DNA of 64,000 nucleotides. Source: an uncultured Allomuricauda sp. GTDB taxonomy: Bacteria; Bacteroidota; Bacteroidia; Flavobacteriales; Flavobacteriaceae. The notes below the pieces were generated by a model, which saw only the letters and a list, made by a program, of their open reading frames with translations, made no database searches and was not told the origin of the DNA. Both the position numbers and the translations under genes were made by a program. Positions 8,949-17,850 of the stretch are shown in pieces; the first letter of the stretch is position 1, and each line of letters starts with the position of its first letter. The stretch spans positions 248,001 to 312,000 of the forward strand of contig NZ_CANMOO010000003.1 in assembly GCF_947499585.1 (NCBI RefSeq), in the 5' to 3' direction.

Positions 8949-10106
8949 TTATTCCACCCAAGATTTGTAATACGTACCGTCATCAATCTTCAACGCATTT
9001 TCTGTGACCTGAAGTGGTTTGAACGTATCGATCATAACGGCTAATTCTTCAGTTTTGGTTTTGCCTATACTAGCCTCATATGTTCCTGGGTGTGGCCCGT
9101 GTGGAATTCCTGCGGGATGTAAGGAGATGTAACCAGGGCCAATGCCTGTTCTGCTCATAAAATCCCCATCCACATAGTACAATACTTCATCAGAATCTAT
9201 ATTGGAGTGATTATATGGTGCTGGAATTGCCTTTGGATGGTAATCGTACAATCTTGGGCAAAAAGAGCAAATTACGAAAGCACTGGTCTCAAAGGTTTGG
9301 TGCACTGGTGGTGGCTGGTGCACACGACCGGTAATGGGCTCAAAATTATGAATGGAAAATCCGTAGGGAAAATTGTATCCATCCCAACCCACAACGTCAA
9401 ACGGGTGCGATGCATACACAAGAGTATGTAACATACCCTGCTTCTTTATTTTCATTACAAACTCGCCTTTCTCATCATGGGTTTGCAAATCTTGAGGCAA
9501 TTTGTAGTCACGTTCGCAGAATGGGGAATGCTCTAACAATTGCCCAAACCAGTTTCTATATCGTTTTGGTGTATAGATGGGATGAAAGGATTCTGCAAAT
9601 AGTATGCGATTGTCTTCAGTGTCAAATTCAATTTGATAAATCATCCCTCGTGGAATGATCAGATAATCACCGTACTCAAAAGGAATATTACCCAAAAAAG
9701 TTTTTAATTTGCCAGTTCCTTTATGAATAAAAAGCATTTCATCAGCATCCGAGTTTTTGTAAAAGTACTCGGTCATTGATTTTTTGGGAGCTGCCAACCC
9801 AACATGCACATCGCTATTTACAAGCATGGGTTCTCGTGACTCCAAAAAGTCATCTTTGGGAGCAACATCAAAACCTATGAGTTTACGAGAGGCAATGTTC
9901 TTTTCAACAGCAATTTTTGGGCTTAGATCAACTGCTTTACCAATTGCAGAAACCTGAGTAGGCCTGTGCACATGATAAAGGAGGGAAGACATGCCGTCAA
10001 AACCGATTGTGCCAAATAATTGTTCATAGTACAGACTCCCATCTGGTTTAGTAAATTGGGTGTGTCTTTTCTGCGGAATCTTTCCGAGTTTATGATAGAT
10101 TGGCAT
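8949..10106 (-). CDS. hmgA: Homogentisate 1,2-dioxygenase
   Basis: This non-haem iron enzyme opens the homogentisate ring to maleylacetoacetate. The 385-residue protein has the cupin-type architecture of HmgA, with the C-terminal iron-ligand region YHPKAIPAPYNHSNIDSDEVL and HPAGIPHGPHPGTYEASIG supplying the conserved His and Glu residues. It starts 15 bases after the hppD stop, so the two are co-transcribed. No separate maleylacetoacetate isomerase gene is visible in the operon. Confidence 0.95.
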   Translation of the reverse strand: MPIYHKLGKIPQKRHTQFTKPDGSLYYEQLFGTIGFDGMSSLLYHVHRPTQVSAIGKAVDLSPKIAVEKNIASRKLIGFDVAPKDDFLESREPMLVNSDVHVGLAAPKKSMTEYFYKNSDADEMLFIHKGTGKLKTFLGNIPFEYGDYLIIPRGMIYQIEFDTEDNRILFAESFHPIYTPKRYRNWFGQLLEHSPFCERDYKLPQDLQTHDEKGEFVMKIKKQGMLHTLVYASHPFDVVGWDGYNFPYGFSIHNFEPITGRVHQPPPVHQTFETSAFVICSFCPRLYDYHPKAIPAPYNHSNIDSDEVLYYVDGDFMSRTGIGPGYISLHPAGIPHGPHPGTYEASIGKTKTEELAVMIDTFKPLQVTENALKIDDGTYYKSWVE

Positions 10107-10121
10107 AACTGAAAGTTTTAA

Positions 10122-11255
10122 TTAGTGCAAAGTTCCTCTAAGTTCCTGTTCTCTCTCAATAGCTTCAAACAGTGCTTTAAAGTTACCTTTTCCAAATGAT
10201 TGTGCGCCTTTTCTTTGAATGATTTCAAAAAACATGGTTGGTCTTGGCTCTACAGGGCGGGTAAAGATTTGCAATAAATAGCCTTCGTCATCACGATCAA
10301 CCAGAATACCCAGTTCTTTTAAAGGAGCAATATCTTCATCAATTTCACCTACACGGTCCAGGACGGCATCATAATAAGTGTCAGGTACTTTTAGAAACTC
10401 AACACCTCTGCTTTTAAGTTGCCTCACTGTCGAGATAACGTCATCAGTGGAAACTGCTATATGTTGCACACCTTCACCTTCATAAAAATCAAGGTATTCT
10501 TCTACTTGTGATTTTTTCTTGCCGGCTGCGGGTTCGTTTATTGGGAATTTAATACGCCCGTTACCATTACTCATCACTTTACTCATAAGGGCGGTGAAAT
10601 CGGTAGAGATATCTTTATCATCAAAAGACAGTATTTGAGTGAAACCCATAACATTTTCATAGAAGTTCACCCACTCGTTCATTCTATTCCATCCAACATT
10701 GCCTACCATGTGATCTACAAACTTTAACCCAACAGGAGATGGATTGTAATCTGGAGTTTCCCATTTTCTGAACCCGGGCATAAAAGTGCCGTTATAATCT
10801 TTTCTTTCTACAAAAATATGTACGGTCTCGCCATAGGTATAAATACCAGAGCGAACAATTTTTCCTGTTTTATCTTCTTCAACTTTAGGTTCCATGTAGG
10901 ATTTTGCACCTCGCTCCATAGCCGTGTTGTATGCATAGGTCGCATCATCTACCCACAGTGCCACAACTTTAACACCATCACCATGTTGATCAATATGGCG
11001 ACCAATGTCCGTACCACTTTTTAATGGAGAGGTCAGTACAAGTCTTATTTTGTCTTGAACGACCACATAACTTTCCCTATCTTTTAAGCTAGTTTCCAAT
11101 CCTGCATAAGCTAAAGATTGAAACCCAAAAGCAGTCTTATAAAAGTGCGCCGCTTGCTTTGAATTGCTTACATAAAGTTCTAAATAATCGGTGCCATTTA
11201 TAGGCATAAAATCTTTTGCCGTATCATGCAATTTTGGTAAAGTGGAAGTGGACAT
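10122..11255 (-). CDS. hppD: 4-Hydroxyphenylpyruvate dioxygenase
   Basis: HppD makes homogentisate from 4-hydroxyphenylpyruvate. The 377-residue protein contains two vicinal-oxygen-chelate halves. The three iron ligands are visible as the His in VDHMVGNVGWN, the His in VQHIAVSTDDV and the Glu in PTMFFEIIQRKG. It is the first gene of the catabolic operon and faces a divergent MarR gene across 152 bases that hold candidate operators. Length and motifs are typical. Confidence 0.96.
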   Translation of the reverse strand: MSTSTLPKLHDTAKDFMPINGTDYLELYVSNSKQAAHFYKTAFGFQSLAYAGLETSLKDRESYVVVQDKIRLVLTSPLKSGTDIGRHIDQHGDGVKVVALWVDDATYAYNTAMERGAKSYMEPKVEEDKTGKIVRSGIYTYGETVHIFVERKDYNGTFMPGFRKWETPDYNPSPVGLKFVDHMVGNVGWNRMNEWVNFYENVMGFTQILSFDDKDISTDFTALMSKVMSNGNGRIKFPINEPAAGKKKSQVEEYLDFYEGEGVQHIAVSTDDVISTVRQLKSRGVEFLKVPDTYYDAVLDRVGEIDEDIAPLKELGILVDRDDEGYLLQIFTRPVEPRPTMFFEIIQRKGAQSFGKGNFKALFEAIEREQELRGTLH

Positions 11256-11290
11256 AACAAATATATTTTAAGATGTAATTGAAATTATTG

Positions 11291-11327
11291 TTGTTGATGC
11301 AACAAAAATAGTAATTTTGAAATTACT
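11291..11327. promoter_or_regulatory. Divergent hppD / marR promoter region with two palindromes (candidate MarR operators)
   Basis: An 18-base palindrome AGTAATTTTGAAATTACT (8-bp arms, 2-base centre) lies at 11310-11327, and a second one, TTGTTGATGCAACAA (6-bp arms, 3-base centre), at 11291-11305. The first contains a plus-strand -7 box TAATTTTG (11312-11319) suited to the marR gene, with TTG at 11291-11293 as possible -33. A minus-strand -7-like box TATTTTTG (11303-11310) suited to hppD abuts it. MarR dimers bind palindromes of this size, so repression of both genes from this site is a reasonable inference. Confidence 0.6.
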
Positions 11328-11365
11328 TTAGTGTTATTCAGGGCAAATAATTGTTAAAAACAACG

Positions 11366-11393
11366 ATCATTTCGAACGGAGTGGGGAAATGAT
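11366..11393. repeat. Small inverted repeat upstream of marR
   Basis: ATCATTTC (11366-11373) and GAAATGAT (11386-11393) form 8-bp perfect arms around a 12-base loop, ending 14 bases before the marR start. It would lie in the marR leader. It may be a short dispersed repeat rather than a regulatory site; there is only one copy in the window. Confidence 0.5.
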
Positions 11394-11407
11394 AAAGAAG
11401 GTGATAT

Positions 11408-11854
11408 ATGCTTCATCAAATAGACGAAATATCAGGTATTGGATTGCATTTGGATTTAGTATTACGAAAAGTGCAGGATGCTTATCTTAGAAAGTTTAAG
11501 GAATTGGGTGTTGAGCTCACAATTGAACAATGGGTAATCCTCTATCGTATTTATCAGTTAGGAGAAGATGTATCTCAATCTGATATTGTAAAGTCCAATT
11601 TTAGAAACAGAGCCACTACCTCTAGGGTTATTGGTGGTCTTGAACGAAAAGGTTGGATTACCAAGACTCGTTTTGAAGGTGATTTAAAACGATTTAAATT
11701 AGAATTAACCCAAATAGGCCAAGATATTATCGCCAAAGTTGAGCCCTATGCCCATGTTTTAAGAAAACAGGCTATAAAAGGCCTGGATAATGATGAGTTT
11801 GAAACTTTTTTAAAGGTTTTGGATAAGATTGGGGATAATTATGAAAATTTCTGA
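11408..11854 (+). CDS. MarR-family transcriptional regulator
   Basis: The 148-residue protein is a winged-helix MarR regulator. Features are the dimerisation helix at the N-terminus, LTIEQWVILYRIYQ, the recognition-helix region SNFRNRATTSRVIGGLERKGWI, and the wing GDLKRFKLELTQIG. It is divergent from hppD with two palindromes between them, so it most likely controls the tyrosine catabolism operon and itself, possibly in response to an aromatic intermediate. The ligand is unknown. Confidence 0.9.
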   Translation: MLHQIDEISGIGLHLDLVLRKVQDAYLRKFKELGVELTIEQWVILYRIYQLGEDVSQSDIVKSNFRNRATTSRVIGGLERKGWITKTRFEGDLKRFKLELTQIGQDIIAKVEPYAHVLRKQAIKGLDNDEFETFLKVLDKIGDNYENF

Positions 11855-11994
11855 TTCTTATCAGACGCTAGGTTTTTTAATTCCCAAAAGGGAATAGTAG
11901 GGATAAGATAGCATAGAAATTGGAAAAACATGTTGTTTTGAAACGATATTAATTGGTTGAATTTTGCTTAGTATTAATTGAAAAATATTTCAAT

Positions 11995-12159
11995 ATGAAA
12001 AAGTTAAAGCATTACCCAAATGTTTGGCAAGCTTCACCGTTTTCAATGGAAATGTTCGCGCATTTTGAGCAGGACGCGCGTCTTAGGAATCATGAAGCAG
12101 AAATAGAACAACAAAAAACTAAAAAGGAAAGTAAATTTAAATTGGCTTTTGGCTGGTAA
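11995..12159 (+). CDS. Small conserved hypothetical protein (54 aa)
   Basis: The ATG at 11995 gives a 54-residue basic and charged protein beginning MKKLKHYPNVWQASPFSMEM and ending FKLAFGW. The frame is open further upstream to 11953, but that extension has no codon bias or motif worth keeping. A strong terminator follows 24 bases after the stop, which supports a real transcript. I do not recognise a function. Confidence 0.6.
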   Translation: MKKLKHYPNVWQASPFSMEMFAHFEQDARLRNHEAEIEQQKTKKESKFKLAFGW

Positions 12160-12182
12160 ACAAAAACGAACAGTATTGTAAG

Positions 12183-12207
12183 AAAAGGCACCCATTGGGT
12201 GCCTTTT
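12183..12207. terminator. Bidirectional rho-independent terminator
   Basis: An 11-bp perfect stem (AAAAGGCACCC, loop ATT, GGGTGCCTTTT) sits between the small plus-strand gene and the convergent esterase gene. Its A-rich and T-rich flanks allow termination in both directions. Confidence 0.85.
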
Positions 12208-12242
12208 CAGATTTTAGTTTGTCTCTAACCAGCTCTTATGGA

Positions 12243-13064
12243 TTATTTTCTTCTAAAAAAATCGTCGAAGAAAACCAGCTGATACTTCAAAGAATTTGCC
12301 CAGTACTCATAATTGTGCCCGCCAGGTCTTTCAATATAATCATGGGGTATATTTCTTAGGACAAGTTTTTCATGCAATCTTCTGTTGACTTCAAAAAAGA
12401 AATCATCATAACCACAATCAATTATAATTTCCAAATTTCCATTTAGTAGATGAACCATATTCATCACGGTATTGTCCTCCCAGTTTTGTTTGTTTTCAGC
12501 ATATGTTCCCAATCGTTGGGATATGTCCCAACCATTTGGGAATGGCCTGATGTCAACTCCTCCGCTCATGCTCCCTGCAGCTCCCCAGACATCTTGGTGT
12601 TTAAAAGCAAGATACAGTGCACCATGCCCGCCCATGCTTAGCCCCGTTATGGCTCGACCTTTGTTTTCAGGGATAGTGGGGTATTTTTTATCGATGGCTG
12701 ATACTAATTCCTTAGAAACATAAGTCTCATATTTCATTTTAGAATCAATTGGGCTGTCAAAATACCAACTTGTACTGCCTCCATCCGGGCATACAATGAT
12801 CATATTAAATTTATCTGCGTATGCTTTTACTTCTGGCACATAAGATGCCCAACCTGCATAATCTCCTCCAGCACCATGCAATAAATACAAAACAGGGAAC
12901 TTCTCATTTTGATTTGCATAGCCATCAGGAGTAATAACAATATTGGGAATATTTTTGCTCATGGATTTGCTGAAGACCATGATGGTATCTATCTGTGAAG
13001 TTATGAGGTTTATGCTAAACCAATTGATCAACAGAAACGCTATGAAATATTTTGATTTTGACAT
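12243..13064 (-). CDS. Secreted alpha/beta-hydrolase esterase (esterase D / feruloyl esterase-like)
   Basis: The 273-residue protein has an N-terminal signal peptide (FIAFLLINWFSINLITSQ) and an alpha/beta-hydrolase fold: PVLYLLHGAGGDYAGW oxyanion-loop region, nucleophile elbow GLSMGG, an Asp in IIDCGYDD, and a final catalytic His in RPGGHNYEYW. Family members hydrolyse acyl esters (feruloyl esterases, S-formylglutathione hydrolase, mycolyltransferase relatives). The signal peptide suggests an extracytoplasmic carbohydrate ester or xenobiotic ester substrate, but which one cannot be told. It lies 28 bases downstream of polA on the same strand. Confidence 0.88.
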   Translation of the reverse strand: MSKSKYFIAFLLINWFSINLITSQIDTIMVFSKSMSKNIPNIVITPDGYANQNEKFPVLYLLHGAGGDYAGWASYVPEVKAYADKFNMIIVCPDGGSTSWYFDSPIDSKMKYETYVSKELVSAIDKKYPTIPENKGRAITGLSMGGHGALYLAFKHQDVWGAAGSMSGGVDIRPFPNGWDISQRLGTYAENKQNWEDNTVMNMVHLLNGNLEIIIDCGYDDFFFEVNRRLHEKLVLRNIPHDYIERPGGHNYEYWANSLKYQLVFFDDFFRRK

Positions 13065-13092
13065 GTTTGTGATTGTATTATCTGTGAAAATA

Positions 13093-15927
13093 TTAATGTG
13101 CCTCTAACCAATTATCGCCAACCCCGACTTCTACATCCAATGGGACGGAAAGTATGTAAGCATTTTCCATTTCAGTTTTAATTAGACTTTTTACATCTTC
13201 TAATTCTGGTTTGTACGCATCAAAGACCAATTCATCATGTACCTGAAGTAACATTTTGGTTTTGTAGTTACCTTCAGTTAATTTCTTATGGATATTGATC
13301 ATGGCAATTTTAATGATGTCCGCTGCACTTCCTTGGATGGGCGCATTTACTGCATTTCGCTCTGCAGCCCCTCGTACTACGGCATTACCAGCATTGATAT
13401 CTTTTAAATACCTACGCCTACCCAATACGGTTTGTACGTAGCCATTGTCGCGCGCAAAATCTACTTGGTCACCCATGTAATTTCGTAGTTTGGGATAGGT
13501 TTTATAATAGGTCTCTATCAGTTCTTTGGATTCGGCACGTGTTAAGTCCGTTTGATTGCTCAACCCAAAAGCGGAAACGCCATAAATGATTCCAAAGTTT
13601 ACTGTTTTAGCATTGCCGCGTTGCTCTCTTGTTACTTCTTCAATAGGTACATTAAACACCCTAGAAGCAGTAGAAGCATGAATGTCTTCCCCATTTTTAA
13701 AAGCTTCTATCATGGTATCCTCTTCACTTAAGGCAGCAATAATTCTAAGTTCTATTTGTGAATAATCAGCTGCTAAGAGGGTATAGTTTTCATCTCTTGG
13801 AATAAACGCTTTACGTACTTGCCTGCCTCGTTCTGTACGGATAGGAATGTTTTGAAGGTTAGGATTGTTACTACTAAGTCTGCCAGTAGCTGCAACAGTC
13901 TGCATGTAATCTGTGTGTACCCTACCACTATGTTGTTGTACCTCATTAGGTAGCGCATCAACATAGGTACTTTTTAACTTGGCGAGTCCACGGTAATCCA
14001 ACACATTTTGAATTATTTCATGATCTTTTGCTAAATAGGAAAGTACATCTTCTGCAGTGGAATATTGCCCTGTTTTGGTCTTTTTCGGCTTGTCTACCAA
14101 TTTTAGCTTATCAAACAAAATTTCACCTAACTGTTTCGGCGATGCTATATTAAATTCTTGACCTGCGGCTTCATAAATTTTGGCTTCCAGACTTTTGATA
14201 TCGTTGTTTAAATCCTCAGAAAGGGAGTTCAAGAAATCCTTGTTTAGATTAATGCCTTCTGTTTCCATATCAGCTAAAACACGTAGTAAGGGAACTTCAA
14301 TCTCTTCAAATAGCTTTTGGGTCTTGGCTTCCACCAATTCTGGCCTAAAATGATGTGCCAATTGTAATGTAATGTCAGCATCTTCTGAGGCATATTCTGT
14401 CTGTTTTTCTAAAGGAACTTGCCGCATGCTCAATTGGTTTTTCCCCTTTTTACCAATAAGTTCTGTTATGGAAACTGGAGTATAGTTGAGGTACGTCTCG
14501 GCCAGCACATCCATATTGTGTCGCATATCGGGATTTATCAGATAATGCGCCAACATGGTATCGAACAGTTTTCCCTTTACTTCTACACCATAGTTTTTCA
14601 TCACCTTGATATCGTATTTCAAGTTCTGGCCAATTTTTTCAATTGCCTCAGATTCAAAGAAAGGACGAAGCTGTTCCAAAATTTCTTGAGCTGCTTCTTT
14701 ATCTTCAGTAATGGGTACATAAAAGCCTTTTTTCGCCTCCCAACTAAAAGCAATTCCTACCAATTCAGCTTCTAATGGATTAATGGAGGTGGTTTCGGTA
14801 TCAAAACAAACCGATGTCTGTTTCATTAATTTATCTACAAAAAGCTTCATTCCCAACCCAGGAGTTATGCCTTGATAAAGATGTGCAACGTTGGTCACTG
14901 TATTTCTGCTGCTCTCATCTTTTATAGTGGCAGGTGCATCTACCGGGTTTCCTCCAAACAGACTAAATTGACCACTACCAGCTACCTGTGCCTGTTCTGT
15001 AGCTTTAGGAGTATTCGAAGTAGGGCTTGCCTCAACAGTTTCTTCAGAGAAAATTTTAATAAACTGGTCTTTTAATCTTCTAAATTCCAGTTCTTCAAAA
15101 ATCTGCTGGACTTTGGGGCTATCAGGTTCAGACATTTTGTAGTCTTCAGCATTGAAAGTAACTTCGCAATTTAGATTGATTTCTGCCAGTTTTCTGGACA
15201 ACCTGCCCAGTTCCGCATTTTCCTCCACCTTCTCCTTCATTTTGCCTTTTAGCTTATCGGTGTTGGCCAAAAGTCCCTCCATGTCTCCAAAATCTGCTAT
15301 AAACTTTTTAGCAGTTTTATCTCCTACTCCTGGAAGTCCAGGAATATTATCACTGGCGTCACCCATCATGCCTAGATAGTCGATTACCTGTTCTGGGCGT
15401 TCTACGCCAAATCTTTTTTGAACCTCGGGAATTCCCCAAATTTCTATACCATTGCCCATACGTGCCGGACGATACATGAAAATGTTTTCGGAGACCAATT
15501 GTCCAAAATCTTTATCTGGGGTTACCATAAAAACCTTGTAATCTTCCTTTTCCGCTTGTTTGGCCAAGGTGCCAATAATATCATCTGCCTCAAAGCCTTC
15601 CAATTCTACAACGGGAATGTGCATTGCCTTTAAAATATCTTGGATAAATGGTACTGCAATACGAATGGCATCTGGCGTTTCATCACGATTGGCCTTGTAG
15701 TCTTCAAAAAGTTCTGTTCGCTCTACACTTCCTCCTTTATCAAAACAAACCGCTAAATGATCAGGCTTTTCTCGTTTTATCACATCAAAAAGAGAATTTA
15801 CAAAACCCATAATGGCTGAAGTATCCATTCCTTTGGAATTGATTCTTGGATTTTTGATCAAAGCATAATAACCTCTAAAAATTAAGGCGTAAGCATCAAG
15901 AAGAAAGAGTCTTTTTTGTTCGGACAT
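13093..15927 (-). CDS. polA: DNA polymerase I
   Basis: The 944-residue three-domain enzyme is used in repair and Okazaki fragment processing. Residues 1 to about 290 are the 5'-3' exonuclease (LLDAYALIFRGYYAL, GFEADDIIGTLA, GDASDNIPGLPGVGDKTA). A Gln/Ser/Ala-rich linker follows at about 300-345. The 3'-5' proofreading domain retains its acidic motif (VCFDTETTSINP, near residue 375). The polymerase domain has LLAADYSQIELRII, VNFGIIYGVSAFGLS and LQVHDELVFDA. All three active sites look intact. Confidence 0.98.
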   Translation of the reverse strand: MSEQKRLFLLDAYALIFRGYYALIKNPRINSKGMDTSAIMGFVNSLFDVIKREKPDHLAVCFDKGGSVERTELFEDYKANRDETPDAIRIAVPFIQDILKAMHIPVVELEGFEADDIIGTLAKQAEKEDYKVFMVTPDKDFGQLVSENIFMYRPARMGNGIEIWGIPEVQKRFGVERPEQVIDYLGMMGDASDNIPGLPGVGDKTAKKFIADFGDMEGLLANTDKLKGKMKEKVEENAELGRLSRKLAEINLNCEVTFNAEDYKMSEPDSPKVQQIFEELEFRRLKDQFIKIFSEETVEASPTSNTPKATEQAQVAGSGQFSLFGGNPVDAPATIKDESSRNTVTNVAHLYQGITPGLGMKLFVDKLMKQTSVCFDTETTSINPLEAELVGIAFSWEAKKGFYVPITEDKEAAQEILEQLRPFFESEAIEKIGQNLKYDIKVMKNYGVEVKGKLFDTMLAHYLINPDMRHNMDVLAETYLNYTPVSITELIGKKGKNQLSMRQVPLEKQTEYASEDADITLQLAHHFRPELVEAKTQKLFEEIEVPLLRVLADMETEGINLNKDFLNSLSEDLNNDIKSLEAKIYEAAGQEFNIASPKQLGEILFDKLKLVDKPKKTKTGQYSTAEDVLSYLAKDHEIIQNVLDYRGLAKLKSTYVDALPNEVQQHSGRVHTDYMQTVAATGRLSSNNPNLQNIPIRTERGRQVRKAFIPRDENYTLLAADYSQIELRIIAALSEEDTMIEAFKNGEDIHASTASRVFNVPIEEVTREQRGNAKTVNFGIIYGVSAFGLSNQTDLTRAESKELIETYYKTYPKLRNYMGDQVDFARDNGYVQTVLGRRRYLKDINAGNAVVRGAAERNAVNAPIQGSAADIIKIAMINIHKKLTEGNYKTKMLLQVHDELVFDAYKPELEDVKSLIKTEMENAYILSVPLDVEVGVGDNWLEAH

Positions 15928-16041
15928 GTTTTTATTTGTCAGTTTAACGTTAGAAGTTGACAGATTTTAAAAGTAGAAAAAAGAGTCTAGAAATTAGCGC
16001 AAAAATTCAAGAAGTCTTTTGTCTTTTATAATGAAGTGAAG

Positions 16042-17034
16042 CTATTTTTTATAAAAACTCTCCACGGGCTGATTCTCGTGACCGTCTTGGGTATATTCTC
16101 TATAAGTGAACCCAGGGTGCACACAGTAACCTCCAGTTTCACCTTGTTTGTTAATGGCCAAAAAGCCTATTTGGAAATCTTCACGACCCTCATTCTTTTT
16201 CATGATTCGCTTTACACCTTCTTCACAAGCTTCTTGGGGGCTTTTGCCTTGGCGCATTAATTCTACAATTAAAAAGCTGCCTACGGTTCTAATGACTTCT
16301 TCACCAACTCCTGTTGCGGTAGCACCGCCCACTTCATTGTCCACATAAAGTCCCGCACCAATAATAGGGGAGTCCCCTACGCGTCCCGCAACCTTATAGG
16401 CCATGCCACTAGTGGTACAAGCACCGGCAATATCACCATTTGAGTCAATGGCAAGCATGCCAATGGTATCATGATTTTCAATATTGATAACGGTCTCGTA
16501 TTTAGATTCCTTTTTCCATTCCTCGTATTGTTTTCTGGTACTTTCCGTCAATAAATCTGTTTTCTTAAATCCTTTTTCATAAGCAAATTGCTCTGCTCCT
16601 TTTCCAGCTAGTATTATATGTGGAGTATCTTCCATAACCTTACGGGCCACGGATATGGGGTGTGCTATGTTTTGAAGATAAACTACAGACCCACAATTAC
16701 CGTCTTTATCCATAATGCAGGCATCCAGCGTTACATTTCCTTCTCTATCTGGTCTGCCACCCACACCAACGGTTTCATTGGTTACATCTGCTTCTTCCAC
16801 CATAACACCTTGCTCAACGGCATCCAATGCATTTCCCCCTTTTTCAAGAACTTCCCAAGCTTTTGCTGTTGCGTTCATAAAGTTCCATGTACAGATAGCA
16901 ACGGGTTTTTTGACTACTATTGTTACTGGAACATTTTCAGGTTTATTCTCAGTTTTGCACGATGCGAGAATTGGGGCGGACAATAAGCCGGCAGTAGTAA
17001 GGCTTGATTTTTTGAGAAACTTACGTCTTTGCAT
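16042..17034 (-). CDS. N4-(beta-N-acetylglucosaminyl)-L-asparaginase (glycosylasparaginase), lipoprotein-like
   Basis: This Ntn-hydrolase family enzyme cleaves the GlcNAc-Asn bond. I start it at the ATG at 17034 (330 residues), because this gives a proper leader MQRRKFLKKSSLTTAGLLSA and a lipobox-like LASC with Cys26. The frame continues upstream to 17358 but overlaps the divergent cutC and lacks a plausible protein. The autocatalytic nucleophile is Thr200 in ENHDTIGMLAID, with the second half (VGDSPIIGAGLYVDNEVGGATATG) also conserved. It is divergent from cutC across 39 bases. The substrate is inferred from the family. Confidence 0.9.
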   Translation of the reverse strand: MQRRKFLKKSSLTTAGLLSAPILASCKTENKPENVPVTIVVKKPVAICTWNFMNATAKAWEVLEKGGNALDAVEQGVMVEEADVTNETVGVGGRPDREGNVTLDACIMDKDGNCGSVVYLQNIAHPISVARKVMEDTPHIILAGKGAEQFAYEKGFKKTDLLTESTRKQYEEWKKESKYETVINIENHDTIGMLAIDSNGDIAGACTTSGMAYKVAGRVGDSPIIGAGLYVDNEVGGATATGVGEEVIRTVGSFLIVELMRQGKSPQEACEEGVKRIMKKNEGREDFQIGFLAINKQGETGGYCVHPGFTYREYTQDGHENQPVESFYKK

Positions 17035-17073
17035 GATTTGGATGTTTATTTTAGTCCTGATAAATATAGCAAT

Positions 17074-17796
17074 ATGCTTATAGAAGTTTGTGCCAATTCT
17101 TTGGAATCTGCTCTTAATGCACAAGAGGCCGGGGCTGATAGAATTGAACTTTGTTCCGAACTTGGAGTGGGCGGGATTACACCATCGCATGGATTGATTC
17201 AATTGGTAAAAGAGCAACTGGATATCCCCATTCATGTCTTGATTAGGCCACGGAGTGGGCATTTCACTTATTCTGAACAAGAATTTGAAGTAATGAAAAA
17301 GGATATTGCTTTTTGTGTTGAAATGCGGGTTGATGGTATTGTTTCTGGTATGCTTCATTCAAACTTTAGTTTGAATCTTGAAATAACTAAACAGTTGATT
17401 GAGCTCTCAAAACCATTAAAATTTACGTTTCATCGTGCTTTTGATTGGGTTTCTAATCCTAAGGAGACCTTTATACATTTAGAAGAACTTGGGGTGGATT
17501 ATGTTTTGACTTCAGGCGGTGAAACTTCGGCAGAAAGAGGACTGGATTTACTTTCAAAACTCAATGCTATTTCAAAACAATGCACCATTATGGCAGGTGG
17601 GGGAATAAAAATTGATAATGCAACAAAATTTAAAAACGCGAAGCTAAAAGCCATTCATCTTTCTGGATCTTCCTTTGGCAATATGATAAATGTGAACAAA
17701 AAAATCCCAATGAATTCTGAGGCTCATTTGAAAGAGGGCCAAGTAGCTGTAACAAACATGGAGACTATTCGTCAAATTGTGCGGAGCGTTAAATAA
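17074..17796 (+). CDS. cutC: CutC family protein (copper homeostasis)
   Basis: The ATG at 17074 gives a 240-residue TIM-barrel protein starting MLIEVCANSLESALNAQEAG, followed by ADRIELCSELGVGGITPS, HVLIRPRSGHFTYS, FHRAFDW and TSGGETSAERGL. These are the CutC signatures. An upstream start at 17029 is open but would add an unconserved 15 residues. The link of this family to copper is historical and its biochemical role is unclear. The metallophosphoesterase gene follows after 54 bases and is probably co-transcribed. Confidence 0.92.
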   Translation: MLIEVCANSLESALNAQEAGADRIELCSELGVGGITPSHGLIQLVKEQLDIPIHVLIRPRSGHFTYSEQEFEVMKKDIAFCVEMRVDGIVSGMLHSNFSLNLEITKQLIELSKPLKFTFHRAFDWVSNPKETFIHLEELGVDYVLTSGGETSAERGLDLLSKLNAISKQCTIMAGGGIKIDNATKFKNAKLKAIHLSGSSFGNMINVNKKIPMNSEAHLKEGQVAVTNMETIRQIVRSVK

Positions 17797-17850
17797 TCGT
17801 CAAATAATTATGTTCCTGAACTAAAGAAATATCTTTACAAAAAAACAGCT

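Noticed and set aside
17035-17358. N-terminal extension of the glycosylasparaginase frame
   Set aside because: It overlaps cutC on the other strand, lacks conservation signs, and would place 108 residues ahead of a good signal peptide.
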